Positions 6,895 through 11,708 of a stretch of DNA of 11,708 bases are shown here, in pieces. This DNA is from an uncultured Alistipes sp. (GTDB lineage Bacteria > Bacteroidota > Bacteroidia > Bacteroidales > Rikenellaceae). The translations under genes were made by a program, and so were the position numbers. The notes under the pieces are model-generated. The model was not told the DNA's origin. It did no database searches and was given only the letters and a program-made list of their open reading frames with translations. Where the stretch lies: the NCBI GenBank assembly GCA_949840605.1, contig CATKXN010000086.1, forward strand, positions 1 through 11,708, in the 5' to 3' direction. Positions within the stretch are counted from its first letter, which is position 1, and each line of letters begins with the position of its first letter.

Positions 6895-8076
6895 CTATTT
6901 ATGGGATTTGTAGTTTTTCAGCCGGAGCAGCGCTTCGAGGAAATAGTAGTCGCCGTAGATGATCGGCACGTCGACCTGCGATTTGCTGGGTTTCGAGCCG
7001 ACGCTGTGGTCGATCAGAAATCCGTTCTTCTTTCCCGCGGGAACCAGGTAGCGGTCCGAAGCGAGCGATTGCAGGATCTTTTTTGCCGTTTTATAATAGA
7101 GCTTTTCCTTCTCGGGGACGTATTTGGCCAGTTCGAGCAGCGCCGAAGCGGTGACGGCCGCCGCCGAAGCGTCGCGCGGCTCGTCGGGAATTCCCGGTGC
7201 GTAGTAGTCCCAGTAGGGCACCATGTCCTCGGGGAGATTGGGGTGGTTGATGAAATATTCGGCGCTCTTCACGGCGCGGTCGAGGTAACGGCGGTCGTGC
7301 GTGAAGCGGTAGCACATCGTGAACCCGTAGAGGCCCCAGCTCTGGCCCCTCGACCAGGCCGAAGTCTGCGAATAGCCCTGTCCGCCCTGCTGCGTGACGA
7401 CTTTGCCCGTTTCGGTGTCGTAGCAGAGGATGTGGAAACAGCTGTTGTCGGCCCGGAAATGGTTCTTGAGCGTGTTGTCGGCGTGGGTCACGGCGATCTC
7501 GTGGTAGCGTCTGTCGCCGGTGAATTCGGAGGCGAGGAACAGCATTTCGAGGTTCATCATGTTGTCGATGATCACGCGGTAGGGATTGTCCTTGCCGTTC
7601 TTGTTGTTCCACGAGCGGATCAGTCCGACGGTGGGGTTGAACCGCGTGATCAGCGCGTCGGAAGCGTCGATCATCAGCTGTTTGTAATAGTCGTCCCGGG
7701 TCAGACGGTAGGCCAGGCTGCACGGACAGCCCACCATGAATCCCACGTCGTGGGTCTGGGTGTAGTGCCGCAGCGGTTCGAGCTGCGCCGTGCGGCGGCG
7801 GCCCGCTTCGAGCCATTTGGCGTCGCCCGTATATTCATACAGGTACCAGATGTTGCCCGGGAAGAACCCGCTGATCCAGCCCTTGGCGGAGTTGAGGCGG
7901 GTGGTTCCGTCGTGTTCCCACGAGGCGGGGAAGCGGTTGGGCGGGGTGATCGAATCCATCAGCGCGGTCTGCTGCGCAGCGCGGGCGAAGGATTTGCGGA
8001 CGAAGCTCTGTGCGGCGCCGGGACCGGCGGCGGCAAGCAGGCAAAGGGTCAGAATGATTTGAAGAGTTCGGGTCAT
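6895..8076 (-). CDS. GH88-family unsaturated glucuronyl hydrolase, periplasmic
   Basis: This 393-residue protein has a signal peptide ending near GAAQ (residues 20-23). The family hydrolyses the 4,5-unsaturated uronic acid from lyase-made oligosaccharides by a hydration mechanism. GWISGFFPGNIWYLYEYTGD (66-85), QTHDVGFMVGC with Asp110, and VIIDNMMNLEML with Asp171 are GH88 landmarks. The 61-residue spacing equals that of the two catalytic aspartates (88 and 149) of the Bacillus sp. GL1 enzyme. Later QGYSQTSAWSRGQSWGLYGF and MVPYWDYYAPG also fit the family. The start at 8076 is supported by the signal peptide and by the -7 box 22 nt upstream. It is the first gene of the enzyme cluster and follows the HTCS gene by 110 nt. 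Classic substrates are unsaturated disaccharides from chondroitin, hyaluronan, heparan or gellan; none is indicated here, and no sulfatase is seen in the window. Confidence 0.93.
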   Translation of the reverse strand: MTRTLQIILTLCLLAAAGPGAAQSFVRKSFARAAQQTALMDSITPPNRFPASWEHDGTTRLNSAKGWISGFFPGNIWYLYEYTGDAKWLEAGRRRTAQLEPLRHYTQTHDVGFMVGCPCSLAYRLTRDDYYKQLMIDASDALITRFNPTVGLIRSWNNKNGKDNPYRVIIDNMMNLEMLFLASEFTGDRRYHEIAVTHADNTLKNHFRADNSCFHILCYDTETGKVVTQQGGQGYSQTSAWSRGQSWGLYGFTMCYRFTHDRRYLDRAVKSAEYFINHPNLPEDMVPYWDYYAPGIPDEPRDASAAAVTASALLELAKYVPEKEKLYYKTAKKILQSLASDRYLVPAGKKNGFLIDHSVGSKPSKSQVDVPIIYGDYYFLEALLRLKNYKSHK

Positions 8077-8098
8077 ATCGAGATTGGTTTTGTTACTG

Positions 8099-8106
8099 CA
8101 AAAGTA
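8099..8106 (-). promoter_or_regulatory. Bacteroidota-type -7 promoter box for the GH88-BNR_4-BNR_4-GH105 cluster
   Basis: On the minus strand the gap reads GGAATACTTTTGCAG; TACTTTTG fits the TAnnTTTG -7 consensus. It ends 22 nt before the GH88 ATG, which implies a very short leader of roughly 15 nt. There is no convincing TTTG at -33. It separates the enzyme cluster transcriptionally from the HTCS gene. Confidence 0.65.
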
Positions 8107-8147
8107 TTCCGGCGGCTGTCAATCCTCCGGTACGGCGGTCTTAAAAA

Positions 8148-8170
8148 TATGTCTCAGAATCTCAATCTGC
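8148..8170 (-). promoter_or_regulatory. Shared 23-bp block upstream of the GH88 promoter, candidate HTCS operator (copy A)
   Basis: On the minus strand this copy runs from GCAGATTGAG to GAGACATA. It matches copy B (2269-2291) at 16 of 23 positions and sits 41 nt upstream of the -7 box, the same as copy B. The region between block and -7 box also shares GATT and CGGAATA at identical offsets, so the two promoters look related as a whole. The block begins 17 nt past the HTCS stop codon. Confidence 0.45.
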
Positions 8171-8186
8171 CTTCCACGGGGGCGTT

Positions 8187-11100
8187 TCACCCCCCCCCAT
8201 GATACAGATAGTCTTTCGGCGCCATGCCGAAATGCTGCTTGAAGCAGCGCGAGAAGTGCGACTGCGAGCTGAATCCCACCAGATCGGCGATTTCGTTGAG
8301 ACGGTACTCCCGGCTGCGGATCATCGCCGCGGCTTTGTTCAGCCGGTAGATCAGGATGAAGCTGTTGGGCGTGACGCCCGTCAGCGACTTGATCTTGCGG
8401 AAGAAGCTGGCCCGGCTCATGCACATCTCCGTGCTGATGGCGCTGATGTTGAGCGAGCTGTCCGAGATATGGGCGTCGACGTATTGGCGGAGTTTGTCCA
8501 CGAACGCGCGGTCGGCGGGCGAAAGCCGGATTTCCTCGGCGTCTCCCGCGCCTTCGGGTTCGCAGGGTTTCTCGGCGCCCGACAGGAGCATTTCGCGCAG
8601 TTTGCCGCGCGAAGTCAGCAGGTTGTCGACCACCGTTTGCAGCAGCGTGGGGTTGAACGGTTTGGTCATGTAGACGTCGGCTCCCTCCTGGTAGCCGGTG
8701 ATCTTGTCCTGATCGGTGACCTTGGCGGTGAGTATCACGACCGGGATGTGGCTCAGGAGTACGTCCGTCTTGATCTTCCGGCACAGTTCATACCCGTCCA
8801 TCTTCGACATCAGCACGTCGGTGACCACTACGTCGGGCAGTTCGGCATGGACCAGGTCGAATCCGTCGGAGCCGTTGTCCGCCGTGAAAACGTCGAACTT
8901 CGGGGCGAATATCTGCCGGCAGTAGCGTCGCAGCTGCGGGTTGTCCTCGACGATGACCATTTTCGGCCGTTGGTCCGTATCCGGCGTCTCTTCCGCATCG
9001 GGACGGCTGCCCGGATTGTCGGCTACGGCGGTCGCCATGCCGTCGATGAATTCCACCTCGACGGTGGGCTCTCCGGCGATGTCGTAGAGACTTTCGTCGA
9101 CCGGGATGGCGAACGTGAAGCGCATGCCGCCTTCGGGCCGGACTTCGGCCACGATGCTGCCTTTGTGGATCAGCAGCAGCTGCTTCACGTAGTGGAGCCC
9201 GATTCCGGAGCCTACCGAGCTGTGTTCGCTCGCCGTCAGTCGTTTGTAGCGTTCGAAGATATGTTTCACGTCCTCCTGGCTCATGCCTACGCCGTCGTCG
9301 GTGACGCTCACGACCAGATAGTGCGACGATGCGGCTGCCGTGAGCTTCTCCGGCAGCGTGTCGGCGAGCGTCAGCGACACCTCGACGTGACCCTCTTCGG
9401 GCGTGTATTTCAGAGCGTTGGAGACCAGGTTCGAGAGTATCTTGCTGAACTTGTCCGTATCGACGGCGACGGTCATCCGGCCCGGCGGCGTGCTCGTCAG
9501 GCTGATGTCGATCCGCTTCTCGCGGGCGTAGCAGGCGAATCCGGCCATCATGCGTTCGACCACGGGGAGGATGTCCTGCCGGCAGACCGAAAGCGGCAGC
9601 GTGTCGTTCTCGATGCGGCTCAGGCTGAGCGTCTGGTCGACGAGTTTGAGCAGGCGCTGGATGTTGTCGTTGATCAGGTTGATCAGTTCGCGCTGGCGGT
9701 TTTTGTCCTGTATGTCGGGCAGCATGTTCACCGGGCCGTAGATCAGCGTCAGGGGCGTCCGCAGTTCGTGCGAGATGTTGGTGAAGAAATTGATCTTCAT
9801 GTTCGCCAGCTCCTTCTCGCGCTCCAGCTGCCTGCGGGTGGCCTCCAGTTCGATTTTCTGCAGCCGCCGGCGCAGGAACATCCTGTTGGCGAACCACGCG
9901 GCGGTGCCGGCCGCCAGGATATAGAACAGAAAGGCGTACCACGTGAGCAGCGGCGAGGGTTTGATGACGATCTCCAGCCGCCGCGGCTCGCTGTTCCAGA
10001 ATCCGTCGGGGTTCTGCGCCGTCAGTTCGAAGACGTAGCGTCCTGCGGGCAGGTGCGAATAGTTGGCGCTGGTGCGGTTCTCGACGTAGTTCCACTCCTC
10101 GTCGATGTCGCCGCCGTGGAGCCGGTAGGCGTAGCGGATTTTCTCGGGCGAGAGGAACGCCAGCGCTTCGTAGCTGATGTCGAGGTTGCGCTGCTTGTGG
10201 TCGAGGACGATCCGGTCGGTGTCGTCGAGCTGCTGCTTGAGGATTCCGTCGTCGGAGGGGTGCTGTACGATGCTGTTGACCTTGAGCTCCCGGAGCACCA
10301 GCTGCACGGGCCGTTCCGAGATCTTGGGCAGGATGCTCTCGGGCTTGAAGTGCACGAGCCCCAGGTTTCCGCCGAAATAGAGCATGCCGGTGGTCTTGAA
10401 GACGCACCGGGGATGAAACTGCTGGGTCTGCATCTTGTCGGAGCGCAGGTAGGTGATGGCCCGGTCCGAGCCGGAGAGGATGAGCGAAAGGCCGTAGGAG
10501 GTGGCCACCCACATGTTGCCTTTCCGGTCCTGCACGAGGGAGGCGATCTCGTTGCTGGCGAAACCGTCTTTCAGGGTGTAGGTTTTGAATCCTTCCTCCG
10601 GATGATACCGCAGCAGGCCCTTCGAACGGGTCCCGATCCACAACCGGTCGTTCCGGTCCTTCAGCAGGCAGACCGCGCGGCGGAGCGCGGTGGCCGTCAG
10701 GCTGTCCGGAGCCTCGAGGCAGGACCGCCGTTCGAGACTGCGCCTGTCGACCGTGAAGAGCCCCCGCCGGAAGACCGCCGCCAGCATCGTCGTATCGTCG
10801 AGACGGATGACGTCCTGTACGTCGCAGCCTTCGAAGCATGTGCCCCGCAGACGCATGCCGTCGTATACCAGGAGCCCCGAGGTCGTCGCCGCCCACACGT
10901 CGTGCCGGGCGTCCTCGCAGAAGCGGTTGGCCGAAAAGCGTTCCGGAAGCAGGGTATAGTCGGTGATCGTCTGCTGCCGGGTGTTGCAGCAGGCGGTGCG
11001 GTCGTCGATGTTGACCCAGAGGCGGCCGGCCGAATCGGCGAAGAGCGCCGATACGTTCTTGCTGTTGAGCCGCTGCATGAGGGCGCAGTTCTCCATCGTG

Positions 11101-11708
11101 TGCCATTTCAGGTCGAGCTGGGTCGTGTAGGCCAGCATGCCCTTGAATCGGCTTCCGATCCAGCGCGTGCCGTCCTTCGAGACCGCGATGGCGTTGATGA
11201 ACTTGCTAAGGGTCTGTTTGCCCAGCCGCACCGACCGGGTGAACTCCTTTTCATTGGTATAGCGCACGGAGTAGCCGCGGTCGAGCGTACCGATCCAGAA
11301 ATTGTTTTCCGAATCGGAGAAACAGCAGGAAAAGTCGCTGGTGTAGTTGAGTCCGGGCGTTCCCCGTGATACGATGTTTTTTTTCAGCGCATGGGTCCGG
11401 GTGTCGAACTGGTGGAGGTTGTCGCCCTGCGTTCCGATGTAGACCGTGTTGCCGACGGCCGTCAGCGAGAGTACGGCGGATTGGGATACCGCGGCGATAC
11501 ATTTATCCAGCGGACCGTCCGTTTCGACGAAGGCGCCGGTGCGGGGATCGACGATGCGGATTCCGCTCGGGGTTCCGAACCAGATCCGGCCTTCGGCGTC
11601 GCGGCAGCTGCTCAGGAATTCCACGGAGTCGGGCAGCGCCAGCGAGTCGCAGACGTTCAGACTGCGGTCGTATTTGAACACGGAACCTCCGTTTACCCCC
11701 CCCCACAA
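8187..11708 (-). CDS. Hybrid two-component system sensor/regulator (HTCS), C-terminal 1173 residues (5' end cut by window edge)
   Basis: This is a one-protein sensor kinase, receiver and AraC regulator of the type that controls PULs by binding a specific oligosaccharide in the periplasm. Residue numbers count from the first codon in the window. About 1-465 are two-component-regulator propeller repeats (RIWFGTPSG, RLWIGTRSKGLL, NMWVATSYGLSLI). About 510-583 is the Y_Y_Y domain. One membrane segment lies at about 587-608. HisKA has phosphoacceptor His647 (NISHELRTPL). The ATPase domain shows Asn764 (NLVSNALKYTP), DDGVG (804-808) and GSGIG (833-837). The receiver has acidic pair Glu921/Asp922, phosphoacceptor Asp964, Thr994 and Lys1016. 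An AraC-type HTH fills about 1070-1169. All catalytic residues are present, so it looks functional. HTCS proteins are usually about 1300-1450 residues, so probably some 150-250 are off-window. A G9 tract encodes the final GGG before the stop. Likely targets are the two promoters described here. Confidence 0.95.
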   Translation of the reverse strand: MWGGVNGGSVFKYDRSLNVCDSLALPDSVEFLSSCRDAEGRIWFGTPSGIRIVDPRTGAFVETDGPLDKCIAAVSQSAVLSLTAVGNTVYIGTQGDNLHQFDTRTHALKKNIVSRGTPGLNYTSDFSCCFSDSENNFWIGTLDRGYSVRYTNEKEFTRSVRLGKQTLSKFINAIAVSKDGTRWIGSRFKGMLAYTTQLDLKWHTMENCALMQRLNSKNVSALFADSAGRLWVNIDDRTACCNTRQQTITDYTLLPERFSANRFCEDARHDVWAATTSGLLVYDGMRLRGTCFEGCDVQDVIRLDDTTMLAAVFRRGLFTVDRRSLERRSCLEAPDSLTATALRRAVCLLKDRNDRLWIGTRSKGLLRYHPEEGFKTYTLKDGFASNEIASLVQDRKGNMWVATSYGLSLILSGSDRAITYLRSDKMQTQQFHPRCVFKTTGMLYFGGNLGLVHFKPESILPKISERPVQLVLRELKVNSIVQHPSDDGILKQQLDDTDRIVLDHKQRNLDISYEALAFLSPEKIRYAYRLHGGDIDEEWNYVENRTSANYSHLPAGRYVFELTAQNPDGFWNSEPRRLEIVIKPSPLLTWYAFLFYILAAGTAAWFANRMFLRRRLQKIELEATRRQLEREKELANMKINFFTNISHELRTPLTLIYGPVNMLPDIQDKNRQRELINLINDNIQRLLKLVDQTLSLSRIENDTLPLSVCRQDILPVVERMMAGFACYAREKRIDISLTSTPPGRMTVAVDTDKFSKILSNLVSNALKYTPEEGHVEVSLTLADTLPEKLTAAASSHYLVVSVTDDGVGMSQEDVKHIFERYKRLTASEHSSVGSGIGLHYVKQLLLIHKGSIVAEVRPEGGMRFTFAIPVDESLYDIAGEPTVEVEFIDGMATAVADNPGSRPDAEETPDTDQRPKMVIVEDNPQLRRYCRQIFAPKFDVFTADNGSDGFDLVHAELPDVVVTDVLMSKMDGYELCRKIKTDVLLSHIPVVILTAKVTDQDKITGYQEGADVYMTKPFNPTLLQTVVDNLLTSRGKLREMLLSGAEKPCEPEGAGDAEEIRLSPADRAFVDKLRQYVDAHISDSSLNISAISTEMCMSRASFFRKIKSLTGVTPNSFILIYRLNKAAAMIRSREYRLNEIADLVGFSSQSHFSRCFKQHFGMAPKDYLYHGGG
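8190..8198 (-). repeat. G9 homopolymer tract at the 3' end of the HTCS gene
   Basis: Nine consecutive C on the plus strand (G on the coding strand) encode the last three glycines and abut the TGA stop at 8189-8187. One extra G would read through to a stop at 8121-8119, adding 23 residues after GGG. One fewer would add 8 different residues. The kinase, receiver and HTH stay intact in every case. Confidence 0.9.
11696..11704 (-). repeat. G9 homopolymer tract in the sensor part of the HTCS gene
   Basis: Nine consecutive C on the plus strand, read as TGG GGG GGG GTA on the coding strand, at the window edge within the propeller sensor. A one-base loss creates an immediate TAA. A one-base gain runs into a stop at about 11503. 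Such a tract near the 5' part of a gene could switch it on and off by slippage. Confidence 0.9.

Noticed and set aside
8199..11369. Very long open frame (1056 codons) on the plus strand opposite the HTCS gene
   Set aside because: The minus frame has complete HTCS domains with all catalytic motifs. The plus frame has an arbitrary Arg/Val/Gly-rich composition with no domain, and arises from GC-rich codon use.
1..11708. tRNA, rRNA, CRISPR array, insertion sequence or phage element
   Set aside because: Nothing resembling these was seen; the window is almost fully occupied by seven co-directional PUL genes.

Overview
This window looks like the left part of a polysaccharide utilization locus (PUL) from a GC-rich member of the Bacteroidales. 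The evidence is a hybrid two-component regulator (HTCS), a SusC/RagA-type TonB-dependent receptor, BACON-domain and signal-peptidase-II lipoproteins, TAnnTTTG-type -7 promoter boxes and no Shine-Dalgarno sequences. The high GC content suggests an Alistipes/Rikenellaceae-like gut or host-associated organism, but the genus is inference. All seven genes are on the minus strand, so transcription runs from high to low coordinates. Both edges cut a gene.

Layout in transcription order: (1) the HTCS sensor-regulator, 8187-11708, with its N-terminus off the window; (2) a 110-bp gap with a clear -7 box; (3) a tight four-gene enzyme cluster: GH88-type unsaturated glucuronyl hydrolase (6895-8076), secreted BNR_4 beta-propeller protein (5464-6891), lipoprotein BNR_4 paralogue with an N-terminal DUF4998-like extension (3423-5441) and GH105-type unsaturated rhamnogalacturonyl hydrolase (2307-3401); (4) a 116-bp gap with a second -7 box; (5) a three-BACON lipoprotein (601-2190); (6) a strong hairpin; (7) the N-terminal 167 codons of a SusC-like receptor (1-502). 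A SusD would be expected beyond base 1.

Proposed joint function: GH88 and GH105 enzymes act only on 4,5-unsaturated uronic acids, the products of polysaccharide lyases. No classical lyase is visible in the window. The two BNR_4 propeller proteins are the obvious candidates for the missing lyase activity, because several known lyase or uronate-active families (PL24, PL25, GH145) use a seven-bladed propeller. One paralogue is a lipoprotein and the other is a soluble periplasmic-type protein, which suggests successive cleavage at the outer membrane and in the periplasm. The lipoprotein/SusC unit would supply binding and import, and the HTCS would sense a released oligosaccharide.

The most notable non-coding observation is that the two promoter regions share a 23-bp block (16 of 23 identical by eye) at exactly the same distance, 41 nt, upstream of the -7 box. 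It is a candidate HTCS operator. The HTCS gene also carries two G9 homopolymer tracts, one near the window edge and one directly at its stop codon, which raises the possibility of slippage-based variation.
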